Shown: positions 54,054-64,000 of the stretch, piece after piece
Numbering within the stretch: the stretch's first letter is position 1
Layout: every line of letters starts with the position of its first letter
Assembly: GCF_030272615.1 (NCBI RefSeq)
Contig: NC_081413.1
Span: 717,235,867 to 717,299,866, forward strand
Direction: 5' to 3'
Length of the DNA stretch: 64,000 nt
Source of the DNA: Cryptomeria japonica
Lineage: Eukaryota; Streptophyta; Pinopsida; Cupressales; Cupressaceae
The notes under the pieces: model-generated
Told to the model about the DNA's origin: nothing
Database searches by the model: none
Seen by the model: only the letters and a program-made list of their open reading frames with translations
Position numbers and translations under genes: made by a program

Positions 54054-55388
54054 TATAGCGATGGCCCTTAGATCCTTTAGATTAATGTTGATCTTTCCTA
54101 AACTTGCTCAACCTTTAACCTTGACTGATCTTCTGTCTTGTGTCGCGTGTCAACGTGTGTCACCCTTTGATTGGCTCATGAGATCTTCCTAGGAAAAATC
54201 TATTTTCTAGGCCTACCACGCATCTTGCTCTATCGGATCTAATTCTTTCAACCAAAGTATTCCTTTGATGAGCCACTACCAGTTTCATTGAACCTACAAT
54301 TTCATCAATATTGTGATGTCGATGAAATTGAGCATTCGATGAAACTCCTACGGGAATCATCGCGGCCAAGATTTGCTTGATGTTGATGGAACTAAGCTTT
54401 CGATGAAACCTTTTCAAGACTCATCGTGACCAATATCTACTCAATGTCACCCATCCATGTCATGTCACCAGCCACTGGACCACCACCTGTCTCAAGGGTA
54501 TTTGTTCCAGGCACTTCACAACTACAGTACAAAGACAATCATGGATAGCCCTGGAATGTCACTCCACCGTCTGATCTTCCTTGATCTGCCATTGATCTTA
54601 GTGATCTTCTCAAGCTTTAAATTTCCCTTTTTGGCATGTTCTTTATCACCAAGTTGCTTGAGCTATTTGGTGATTATCTTCCGATCACGACATAGCGACA
54701 ACCATCAGATCTTTCTTGATCACCGTTGATCTACCCGAATATGCTTTGTCTTTAACCTCTTCCCGCCATCTGATCACAAAATTAGGATGCCTAGAGATAC
54801 ATATGCATGGGGTCCAACATGCCACGAGCTTCTTCTTGCCAAAAGATTTCAAGATTTTGACGCTTGGTATGGGTGCGGCTTTACATTTAAATGTTGAAGA
54901 ATTCCATCCCACTACCAATGTGGGATAAGTGCTTTTTGCAACCCCTGCTCATATGTGACCTGCATGTGAGCATTTGTCATGAAAATCTCTGAGCTTTATG
55001 CTTGAAAACCTTTGAGTCCTTCTTTGTTGCTACTTGATTTGGTGACAGGGAGATTTTGGCATACTTAAATCAGCATGCTGAACTCAACCTCTTTGGTAGC
55101 CCATTTTAATCCACATGCTGTCTTACTTTCCTATATCTGCACATGAAGCGAACAAGTTAGAAAAAAGAGTGCATTTTTGACTTCTCATTCATGATATGAC
55201 CTTCTCAAAATGAAATCAAGGCTTCATTACGGAAACAAATTTGGCATGTGCAAAATTTGGTAACATTTTTGGTGACTTTTGTGGACTGTTTGCTTGCTAA
55301 ACACTATAGACCAGTCGTGACTTATCCACTAGGCTTATGGAGTTGTTGTTCTCAAAATCTGATTCACTTCAACATCCTTATAATAATA
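54054..55388 (-). repeat. Right half of an LTR-like repeat split by element C
   Basis: Continuous with 29823-31238 after removal of element C. Degenerate units around ATAGCGA...CC..TAGATC..TTGATC recur (54054, 54690) and a 64-bp unit is duplicated (TGATGTYGATGRAA at 54314 and 54378). No ORF of known family. The style resembles the U3 repeats of element E, so a related, ORF-less LTR is a reasonable guess. Confidence 0.35.
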
Positions 55389-55766
55389 TGATAACTCAGT
55401 ATAGAAGAGATATTAAAGAGAAGGAAACTTCCAGGACAACATATGACAAGGTTTGATTTAACCTTCTACACTTCGGACATACTCTAAGTCCAGGCGAGTA
55501 TACCTTTGTGAACTAAATTCACACTTTTAAAAGATAAATCCACAACAAACTAATCCAGAAAACTAGTGGATCTAATCACCTTAAAACTTAATAAAACAAA
55601 GGAATGAAAATTGTACTCATATTTAGTATTTGACCTACAAAATATGTAATAGACAACCTCGATCTATACTAGTGCTTTATCCAAGGTCATAGAGTCATCT
55701 AAGTTCAAACAATACTCTCACAGTCAAATATCAATACATATCCCATTAATTTGGCTTCTGTAGATC

Positions 55767-55776
55767 CCTATATATG
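55767..55776 (-). promoter_or_regulatory. Candidate TATA box of element E LTR
   Basis: The minus strand reads CATATATAGG. It lies downstream of the U3 ORF, so the ORF would be transcribed only from the 3' LTR by read-in of the genomic RNA. Confidence 0.35.
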
Positions 55777-56282
55777 CCTGACACACATGAGAATTTATTC
55801 ATACCACATCAAACTATGCTCATCAAGATTCAAAGTATCCTATAGAGAACTTACTGGTAGAAGTGATTCCTGCATATTTAATTCCCTTCCTGAAGAGAAA
55901 AGCTAAGAAACATATCTATTGAAGATTGCCTTACAACCCCTATTCAAATGAAATAACCCTAGATTATTTAGAATGAAATAGTAAACACTTGCAAACACAT
56001 TTGAAGACAACACAAAGTTTCTACTCAAAGCCAATGGTCTGTATATTGATATTTTCTTTCAAAAAAGTATTACAAGAAACCTTCGAATATTCTCCATTAA
56101 AACTTGGAAAAGCTCAGATAAATTTCTGCAGTGTTTTCTTACAATTCTTTGCAATCTTTTTTCTACTAGTCTTGGTATCCATTTATAACAATATGGATGC
56201 ACATAGCTTCAGACTTTCGTAGGAGAATATGTTACAATTATTGCTTCTCAAGAAGAAGTTACAAAACCTTTTACAAAAATGG

Positions 56283-58369
56283 TTATAAGTCTTTTTCAAC
56301 CTCCGCAGCTTCTTCTACTTGTTTTCCCGTTGCAACCTCTACTAACTGTTCTACATCCTGAATGGCATATTTTCTTGTCCACTCATTGTACACATCATCA
56401 GTTGGCCACGTGAAGTTAATCACTTTTGCCTTTGCCTTGGTTAACCTTTTCCAGGAATTTCTCATCTTGTTAACCTTTGAATTGAAAAAACCATAATGAG
56501 ATTTTATTCTCTCTATCTCCTGAATTGTTAAAACAAAAAAGGAAGCATCATCTAAGTCAACAATTCCTTTTATTCTAGCTGACAATTTGGCCTCTAATTC
56601 CTTAAGCCACACTTGTTTGTCCTTCAATTGATTTGGGCTGACAAAAACTCTTGGAATCAATTCAAAAACCTAATCAGTGTACTCCTTTTTGTACAAGTTG
56701 ATTTTCTTGTCAGCATTGTCTATCCCTTCTACTAATTTTATTAGATCCTTTGTGGTGTCACAAGTGGATTTGATGATAGGATCATACCCTTCTTGATCAT
56801 AAGATACACAAATAGGCTCCAAATCTTGCTCTCTAGGCTTCCACTTGTCAAAAATAGGCATCAAAATGGCCTTATCTCCATTAAGCTCATTCCACATATC
56901 CAAAATCTTTCTTATGTTGTTATACAATAGTGAGGCTCCCTTGGTGTCTACAAAACTTGAAATGGTAGCCCTTACTCTTTCTTCATACTTCTTTGCATAC
57001 AAGGCCTGAGCCTGTTTAAATTCTCCAATTCTTGGGGAGTGATTTCAACCATTTGAGAACTAGAAGGTGCTGGAGATGGTGGGAACTCAATAATGGGGCT
57101 GGTAGGTGGAGGTCTTGCAGGAGAAGAAGAGATCATCAGTGTTGAAGACTCACCTTGATGGTACTGTCCTATCAACTGGCTTTGTAGCTTAGCAATGATG
57201 CTATCTTTACCCCTTACCTGTTCCTTAGCATTGTTGTACGCTTTCAAAATTGTCTCCAACTTAACTTGGAGGTCTGCCTTTTCCTTACCCTCCCTTTCTG
57301 CTACTGCAATACTAAACTTTGCAGTCTCTAGCACAGTGCTAGTAGCTTCCACTACCCCTATGTTCTACACTCTTTTCACTATCATTCCACCAAGGTAACA
57401 TGACCTTGGGGTGTCCTTACTTCTCTTATTCTCATCTCTCTTAAGAGACCACATGACTAGTGGAACATTGTCTTTGCTAAAAGTAACTCCCTCCATGGGT
57501 TTGGTTTCTTTTCTCATTGCCTCAATACCAAGGCATCTGCTATGTCCCACTCAGGGAGAATGAGTACTCTAGCTTGTGCCACCATATCTCTTCCTTGCTC
57601 AGGAGTGATGGTCTTAAACTCATCTATCATTTCTTACTTTATTTTCTCCTCAACCATAGCTGGATCTTTAATAGGCTTCTCATGTTTTCTCTTTTTACAC
57701 CTTGCATTGTATTTATCAATGTTTTGCTTCCATACAAATTGCATGAATGCTCCTGATGTAACAAAGTTGTTGTCAGCCAAGAAGTCCTATCTCAAGATCC
57801 CACTCCTGGCCTTTGGACTCATTGGTAGTGATATTCATCTCAGCAGCAAGGTGCTCTTTTGGCCTTCCCTCTTCTACTTCATCATATGTGTAAGCTATTT
57901 CTCCCATACTACCTAACTGTATCAGTTGTTCAGCTGCTGCCTGTTCATCTCCTATGTGAATAGGGGATTGAGATGGAGAGTACAAGGGTGTATCAGATTG
58001 TATTTCTTTTCCTAGTCTCTACTTCTTTGGGCTCTCTTGGATGTCAATGACATCCCGTATCTTCCTCTTTCCTTTAGAGGTAGAGGGCTCCCTTGTTGCA
58101 GGCATCAACACACTATAATTAGACTTCTTGTGCAACATATTGTCACCAGGAGGGATTGCTCTAGTGGAGGCAGACCTACTTAGAACCATTCTTTCTTTTT
58201 CAGGGTTGTTTTTAATTACAACCTCCCTCTTTTCTTTCAAAGTCTGCATTACATCCTCAAAGCAAAGAATAAGGAACTTTATTTTCTCCTCAAAAGGGTG
58301 AAAGCTAGACAATGGGTCATAGCTGGTATCAAACTGATGTACAAAGTTTAAGGCCTTTTTATAAGCCAC
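56283..58369 (-). pseudogene. U3-encoded protein of element E, C-terminal part, decayed
   Basis: Continues in the same frame from 58370-59611 after one TAG (58369-58019), again after another TAG (57985-57773), then after a TGA. Later pieces at 57550-57365, 57352-56972, 57002-56670 and 56660-56283 carry on with frame changes. Content: a Ser/Lys-rich segment (TSKGKRKIRDVIDIQESPKK), a heptad-rich region (AEREGKEKADLQVKLETIL), a Pro/Ser spacer (SSPARPPPTSPIIEFPPSPA) and a charged helical tail (LVEVATGKQVEEAAEVEKDL). No enzyme motif is seen. Helical C-terminus and basic middle are also found in element C's U3 protein. Confidence 0.5.
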
Positions 58370-59611
58370 CTACTTTTGCTTCCTCAGCTCCTGCTCATCT
58401 AGATCAAACTCATTTCTAATGAGGTCTTCAAGAAACTGAAATTGATGGGGTCTACCTCTGCATATTGCCCTCTTTCTAAACATGCCATTGAAGAAATCTT
58501 TAGGATCGACACACCTGGCCACTACAGTTGACAAATGATAAGGTTTAAGAAAATCCTCAAAATAGTTCCAACCTCCCTTGGTTATTACAAATTGGTGGGC
58601 TATAGTAACCATAGGGAAAATAGTCCTTTTACCCCTACCTATTAGCTCTACCTCTTGAACACTACCAATTTGTCTGAGGATTTCTGCAGTTCCCACTTTG
58701 AGGGGGACCTGATAGGGCAATACAAATGGAGTGCCTTTGAAACCAAATACTCTGAAAACTATGGAGACAGGGTATAAGTAAATATCACCCCAATTATGGA
58801 TAATTTTTATACTTTCTGCAAATTCTTTCGGTCTAATAAATTCCAAAAGAACCTTGGGGACTCTTGGATTTTCTGAACAGAGGAGAGTCCTAATCTTTGA
58901 TGCAAAACATTTATCAAACTTTAAGAAACTGGCATCATCTCTATCCCATGATAGCACTGTACTCCATATTTGCAATAACATCTTTTCTCTATCTTTCTCT
59001 TTTACAAGATCCATTCCACTTGCAAAATAATCACCACCTTTGAATAAAAATAGATGCATGAGGATGGAATACCATCCAAAAGGCCTATCAACCTTCCCAT
59101 TCTTTAGTCCTATCAATCCTTCATGGATAGCATCAGTGATAAAGGAAGAATAATCAAAGGTTATTGCAAGAGAAGGATTCAAGATTTGAGCAATCATTAG
59201 CATGTAATGATTGGGAATATTTGCCTCAGCATCCTGTCCTAAAATCTGGCAAAGTGACCAATACAATCCCTTAGCCCTAAGGGTGAACATATTCAATGAG
59301 AAGGGCTCTTCAGTGTTGGGTCCAACAACTGTCAACCCACCTATCTTCACAAAGAATTCCTTAAGAGGCCCATTTCTAAGGTGATTCCTCTGTGCACTGT
59401 ATACTTTAGATAATGATTTGAAATTAATAGGTTCTAGAAAATTAGTAAACTCATTAAGCCCAAAAGCACTTCTCAATTCCTCATTATTTATTTCAATGAG
59501 GGCTTTCCCATTTATATCCCTAATGATCCTTGTGACTAGATCATAATTATGTGCAATCTGAGTCAGGAGATCCATATCCATGAATACTCCTGGAACTACC
59601 AATTTTCCCAC
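58370..59611 (-). CDS. U3-encoded protein of element E, open N-terminal 413 codons, unknown function
   Basis: A 413-codon ORF inside an LTR, on the same strand as pol, starting MGKLVVPGVFMDMDLLTQIA. Blocks in order: YDLVTRIIRDINGKALIEIN, IHEGLIGLKNGKVDRPFGWY, ILMHLFLFKGGDYFASG, VLLEFIRPKEFAESIKI, VFRVFGFKGTPFVLPYQ, KGGWNYFEDFLKPYHLS. These match element C's U3 protein in the same order (YDKVNRCIKKNNGEVLLSI, LHEGLIN, VGGFKGEPFRLPRYV). The FGWYSILMHLFLF block also resembles FGQLLVGLFFYFQ of the copia-like accessory ORF at 1-1053. The final codon before the TAG is followed by open sequence in frame, so the original protein was longer. I do not recognise a catalytic motif. It may be a plant transposon-associated protein family; function unknown. 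Confidence 0.65.
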   Translation of the reverse strand: MGKLVVPGVFMDMDLLTQIAHNYDLVTRIIRDINGKALIEINNEELRSAFGLNEFTNFLEPINFKSLSKVYSAQRNHLRNGPLKEFFVKIGGLTVVGPNTEEPFSLNMFTLRAKGLYWSLCQILGQDAEANIPNHYMLMIAQILNPSLAITFDYSSFITDAIHEGLIGLKNGKVDRPFGWYSILMHLFLFKGGDYFASGMDLVKEKDREKMLLQIWSTVLSWDRDDASFLKFDKCFASKIRTLLCSENPRVPKVLLEFIRPKEFAESIKIIHNWGDIYLYPVSIVFRVFGFKGTPFVLPYQVPLKVGTAEILRQIGSVQEVELIGRGKRTIFPMVTIAHQFVITKGGWNYFEDFLKPYHLSTVVARCVDPKDFFNGMFRKRAICRGRPHQFQFLEDLIRNEFDLDEQELRKQK

Positions 59612-60239
59612 ATCTAACTCCTAGATGCTATTCTATGGGGCTGGGGAATTTCTCATGCCAAATCCAACTTTAAACAACCCCAACCTAGACAATCCAACCT
59701 GTGGGTCTCTCAACCAGTTACCCTTGTCATATAACCCCTCTCCTATTTTCAAACGAGGAGCGCTTGGCACTAGTTCTTTCACCTTTGATGCCTGATTAGT
59801 TGACAATGTCAATTGTTCAAGAAAATCATCACAAATGGCCCTTTCCTAGTAATTAACTTTTCCTTAGAATTCTCTCTTAGGTGCCATCTTAAAATATGCA
59901 AGCAATTTAACTATTACCCCCAACTGGTTCTATGACAAATCAAGACTTCTCTTAAAACACACTGGTAAAAAATTGCCACACAAGAGTACAAGAAAACCTA
60001 TTTTTAGCTTGAAGGAATCCACTCTGCAATTGAATGAATTTTCTTTGTATTTGAAGAAAACAGCTCTGCAACCACTTTCTCTGCAACAATTCTTTAGAAT
60101 GATACCTTCATCTGATTGATACAAAATCATATATGGTACTTAGGCTCTTAACTATGACATTAATACTACATGCTTCGGCCGTCCCTTCAGAATTGAATTC
60201 ATGAGAGAATTCAAAATTTTCGCTCCAACAGGTCACAAC

Positions 60240-61880
60240 ATGCCTACACATTTTTCCTTTTTGCTCTTTCGCTATTTCACAGAGCATAACCTTCAAGCAA
60301 TTTTGTCAAACAAAATCATGCCAACCGTCCGATAAAATGAAACTTGATCGGTCTTTACACTGACTTAACAACTTTGCCTTAGCACTGGGCCCTACCTCCT
60401 TTTCGCCATTTCGCTGGCTTTATCCTCTGAGCACTTTTCTTTCACAAAGCTATGCTAATCATTAGATGGAACTTTAACTGGTCGGCATTTAACTCTTACC
60501 GGGACCGTCAGCTTTTTCATTAACCATGCCTCTATCTTGATGGCTAATAGTGTTTCGCTATTTCGCATAGCTTAAACCGCTTTCAACTTAGGGCCATGAA
60601 ATGACGTGAAGTGTTGGATCAAATCAAAGATGACCATCCTTTAAGGGAGATCTTTATGCTTGCTTCACTTACACAACTCTTTCACTGGTTACCGAATACC
60701 ATGTGGCACTTAGCCATCAGCTTTGGAAAACTCTTTGGGTTTAGTTCAAAGTCAGCCACGTGTCCTTCCCTTATAACCGCCGGTTACACCTTGGCGAGCC
60801 CTCAATTTCTTCTGAAACCATGTGTCAATCGACACATCACCATCTAGCATTACACCTGGATGAACCTTCTCTTCCTTTCGCTACTTCGTGAAGCATATCC
60901 CTCGGTTGGTTTGCAGCCATGAAACAATGCAAGCCCTTAGATTGAATCAGAGTTGATCCCTTTTTAACTTCATGCTTTATCTGTCCCTGGGGCCCCGAAA
61001 CCTTTTCGTTGTTTCGTTGGTTTTAAAACATGAGCACTTTACCTTCATGAAATCATGCAGGCCGTTAGATTATACTTAACTTGCTCGATGCTTAGCAACT
61101 TAACTGAATTTGGTAGACGTGGGACCTCTGACTAAACTCCATCCACCTGGCATCTAGTCACTTTCGAACTTACATGTCAACCTTTCATTTGCTGAGAGAA
61201 AACATCGGATTCCACCTCATCCTTGCCACCTATATCTGCCAGGTTACTTCTTATCCCGTGACATGACTCACCTCTGGGACCTAATTTTTAATCCTTAGAT
61301 CCAACTTACTGACTATTTTGACCTTATGCCATGTGCCATCATCTTACTCACCATCTCAACCAATTGGACTGCCTTCTTGGAACACCATGTCATTTCATTA
61401 CTTCATGAAAGGTAATTATCGAGCATCTTCCTCCTGCAAAACTGCACTAACCGTCAGATCAAATGAGACTTGAACATCTGTTATGCTCTTAGAAAAACTC
61501 CCTTTTCGCAGACCGAAAAACCTTTTTTCTATTTCGTAGGGCATAACCTTCGAGCATCTATCAGCCACGAAATAGCATCAACCATTGATCTCTCTTAAAC
61601 TTGATCACCTTTTAGCCATTTGAAAAGTCTTCATTGCAGGGTCCCACCAAACCTTTTCGCCATTTCATGAAAGGTATTTCACTTGCAAGTTTCGGCTACA
61701 AACTAACGCCAGTCGTTAGATCTTGAATGAGATGGAGCCTTTTTAAACCGGACCAAATGTGCACCATTGAACACGCTTTTCCCTTTTGCCATTTCGCAAG
61801 CCTTAAACCATGCGCAACTTCACCTAACAAAATAGTGAAAACTATAGATCCATCTAAGAGCTACGTGCAACTTACTGGGC
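60240..61880 (-). repeat. Degenerate tandem array in U3 of element E
   Basis: About nine units of roughly 110-150 bp. Each has a core like CTTTTCGCCATTTCGC followed about 60-80 nt later by CCGTTAGATC or a close variant. Cores can be read near 60270, 60405, 60555, 60885, 61010, 61390, 61525, 61660 and 61795. No coding sequence. The position at the start of U3 suits enhancer repeats (inference). Confidence 0.7.
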
Positions 61881-62173
61881 CTGACAACATTAGGAAGAAA
61901 AGACATAAGGCATAAATTTTTTACGATTAATTCAACAACCGCCTAGGAAAACGAAAAGGGGGGACACCTCATATGACCCCAAGACCCATTACTTAAGTGG
62001 ATAAAGTAATGCAGGAATAGAAACCAGAGGGTTTTTGATCAAACATTGAGCGGTTTTAAATTGAAACCCTAAACCCTTAAGACCTAACACAAACTTGAAG
62101 CAATTGATAGTGTGTTTGACTCAAAATTTCAAAAACTTAGCAAATTATGGGAAAAGAAAACCCATTTCTTAAA

Positions 62174-62193
62174 CAGTGATAATAGTGGCTCTG
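62174..62193 (-). other. Non-purine motif at the element E 3' LTR junction
   Basis: GTGGCTCTGACTGGGGATGG on the plus strand, aligned with GTGGCCCTGCATGGGGACTGG beside the element C LTR. It stands where a polypurine tract should be. Confidence 0.6.
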
Positions 62194-62339
62194 ACTGGGG
62201 ATGGTTGATCACAAGGTCAATACAAGAAAACTCATAAACTCTGGAGAAACATACCAAAACACAGACCCAAAAACAACAATAGGAAGGAAACAAAATATAT
62301 ACAAACAAAGGACCTACTGTGCATGGACATCAAGAGAAA

Positions 62340-64000
62340 TAATATTTCAGGAATTTTCCATGCACTGAAAATTCCTGCACTTCATCATTCAAATTTTTTC
62401 ACAAAATATGAATCCTTTCCATTTAAATCACAAACCACAAAAGGGCCAATCCATAATGATTCAAATATTTATGCTTCCCTTTGTCCCGTCCTCTTGCATT
62501 CCATTGAAGAACAATATCATCAATTTGAAACTTCCTTAATGATGTCCTTTTATCAAAAAGGTATGTGGACTACAATTGGATCTTTTGATTTCTTTTATGA
62601 GCTAAAGTTCTGAGCTCTTCCACCTACACAATTTGGATCATTCTATTTTCCATAGGTTCAGATAGCTCCATGTCCTCATCTTGCAAGAATTTATAATCTA
62701 GAAGAAGATTATTCACTGGCAATCTAACTTGTGTACCATAAACCAGTTCAAAAGGTGACATTCCAATGGCCTTCTTGACTGTTATTCTATCCGCCCACAA
62801 AGATAACTTCAATTTTTTATCCCAAGATCTCTTATTTTTGTCCAGGATTTTCTTGATGATGTTCAAAAGGCTTTTATTGCTGGATTCTACTTGCCCATTC
62901 CCCTGAGGGTGGTAGGGTGAAGAGTAAGACATGAGTATTCCATGACTGGTACAAAATCCTACAAACTCTTTTGACTTGAAACTCATGGCATTATCCATTA
63001 CTAATTTTGCAGGTATTCCAAATCTAGTTATTACATTATCCATCAGGAAATCAATGACAACCTTACTTGTAGCTCTTCTTGTAGGAATAGCTTCAATCCA
63101 TTTAGTAAAATAGTCAATGGCTACTATGATCCATCTATGACCTCTTCCTAATTTCTCAACAATCTCTCCAATAAAATCAATGCCCCACTAGACAAAAGGG
63201 GCTTCCACTATGATTGGATTTAGGGGCAAAGCTCCTTCATACTTCAGTTTGGATGAAAATTTTTGACATGGGTCGCATTTTCGGACATGTTCATGAGCAT
63301 CTTTGAATAAGGTAGGCCAATAGTATCCAACCCATATTATCTTACTGGCAGTTGTCTCAGCAGAGTAATGACCCCCACATACTCCATCATGCATTTCAAT
63401 CAACACTCGTTTAGCCTGGAATTCATCCAAACACATTAGCAATTCTCCATCTCTTTTTCTCCAAAATAGATCACCTTGAATGAGATCATATTTTTGTGAC
63501 TTGAGTTTTAGAGTTCTTTTTTGATTATGTGTCATTCCTTCTGAGAATTCAACATCTCTTAAAAATCAGACTATCTCTGAATACCAAGGTTGCCTTTCAA
63601 TACTAGTGACTGAAGTACTTTTGACTTCAACATTCAAAAGATTAGACTTAGTCATGAGCTTAGCCAGACCCAAACCTATTACCAATTTGGTGATCTTTAT
63701 TTACAATTCAAATTCTTGGATTCTATTAATCCATCTGCATCTTTTCCCTGTAACCTCAGACTAGGACATGATATCCTTAACTGCAGCATGTAGGACATAA
63801 GCAATGATATTTGCATTTACCAGATATGACCTAAAAGCCTTGATAGGTTTAACCAAAGCATAAGCTTGTTTCTCCATGGTTTCATATTTTAATTCTACCA
63901 CTTGCAAAGACTTTCTATAGAAAGCTATGGGATGCTCATATCCCTCATCATCCTTTTGTAACAATACTGCGGCTATTGTATCAGCAAAAGAAAATAGAGA
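62340..64000 (-). pseudogene. Element E pol, RNase H and integrase, 3' end
   Basis: Enters from the right edge. RNase H end at 63964-63761 (HPIAFYRKSLQVVELKYETM, KAFRSYLV). Integrase at 63535-63188 has the finger HDGVCGGHY...CDPCQKF, and 63043-62624 has ITRFGIPAKLVMDNAMSFKS and PQGNGQVESSNKSLL; Asp of MDN and Glu of QVE are separated by exactly 35 residues. The link (about 63187-63044) reads WGIDFIGEI and DYFTKWIEAIPT with a stop just upstream. The C-terminal part (to about 62340) includes FQIDDIVLQWNARG. Stops at several places. Element C integrase is its nearest relative here. Confidence 0.88.

Larger units (their letters stand above)
55389..62173 (-). repeat. Element E 3' LTR with U3 ORF (left edge tentative)
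   Basis: The right edge is set by the junction motif at 62174, shared with element C, next to gypsy pol sequence. The left edge is tentative: TGATAACTCAG at 55389, about 380 bp downstream (minus sense) of a TATA candidate at 55767-55776. That gives about 6.8 kb, of which about 6.4 kb is U3: tandem repeats (60240-61880), spacer (59612-60239, no feature seen), then the long ORF. 61881-62173 shows nothing specific. Confidence 0.5.

Overview
This window is plant nuclear DNA made almost entirely of nested LTR retrotransposons. I found no host gene, no structural RNA gene and no bacterial feature. The evidence is plant Ty3/gypsy (Tat-type, with an archaeal-type second RNase H) and Ty1/copia polyproteins, tRNA-type primer-binding sites, polypurine tracts, 5-bp target duplications and AT-rich LTRs. 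A large-genome seed plant is likely. A gymnosperm is my guess from the very long, deeply nested elements, but the sequence does not prove it. Every recognisable coding region reads on the minus strand, so for each element the 5' LTR is at the high-coordinate end.

Layout. 1-6523: a non-autonomous copia-like element in tandem form. One LTR (2851-3971) is shared by two internal regions. They carry a coiled-coil/zinc-knuckle gag-like ORF and an unrecognised accessory ORF. 6524-6752 and 22104-23231 are two halves of an old gypsy element (X), split by element B. Element B (6753-22103) is a nearly intact 15.35-kb Tat-type element with a GGATT target duplication, a 1.95-kilo-residue pol, gag, 1.44-kb LTRs, a tRNA-Trp primer-binding site extending 39 nt into the tRNA, and a 20-nt-phased array of AGCGCT palindromes in its leader. 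23232-29822 is a truncated copia element (copia A) that carries a 2.4-kb LTR-type insertion at 25574-27988. 29823-31238 and 54054-55388 look like two halves of an LTR-like repeat split by element C. Element C (31244-54048, TSD AGTGG/AGCGG) is a Tat-type element with LTRs of about 4.7 kb whose U3 carries a long decayed ORF. Its 5' LTR was later hit by copia B (45523-52851, TSD GAACC/AAACC). 55389-62173 is the 3' LTR of another long-LTR gypsy element (E). It also has a large U3 ORF, plus a tandem-repeat array. Its pol 3' end runs off the right edge (62340-64000).

Relative order from the nesting: X is oldest. The left composite and copia A inserted into X, and D inserted into copia A. B inserted into X and is probably the youngest large element here, because a 1,242-bp LTR block appears identical between its two copies. 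C inserted into the LTR-like repeat, then copia B inserted into C. Only B looks close to coding-competent; the others carry many stops and lost catalytic residues, mostly C-to-T/G-to-A changes as expected from methylcytosine decay.

The most interesting points are: (1) a protein family encoded inside the U3 of two different long-LTR gypsy elements and, more distantly, inside the copia-like element; (2) the extended tRNA-Trp match ending next to the anticodon; (3) the phased palindrome array beside it; (4) an archaeal-type RNase H placed between protease and reverse transcriptase in element C; (5) a non-purine motif shared at the 3' LTR junctions of C and E; (6) a leader module shared by diverged copia-like LTRs.
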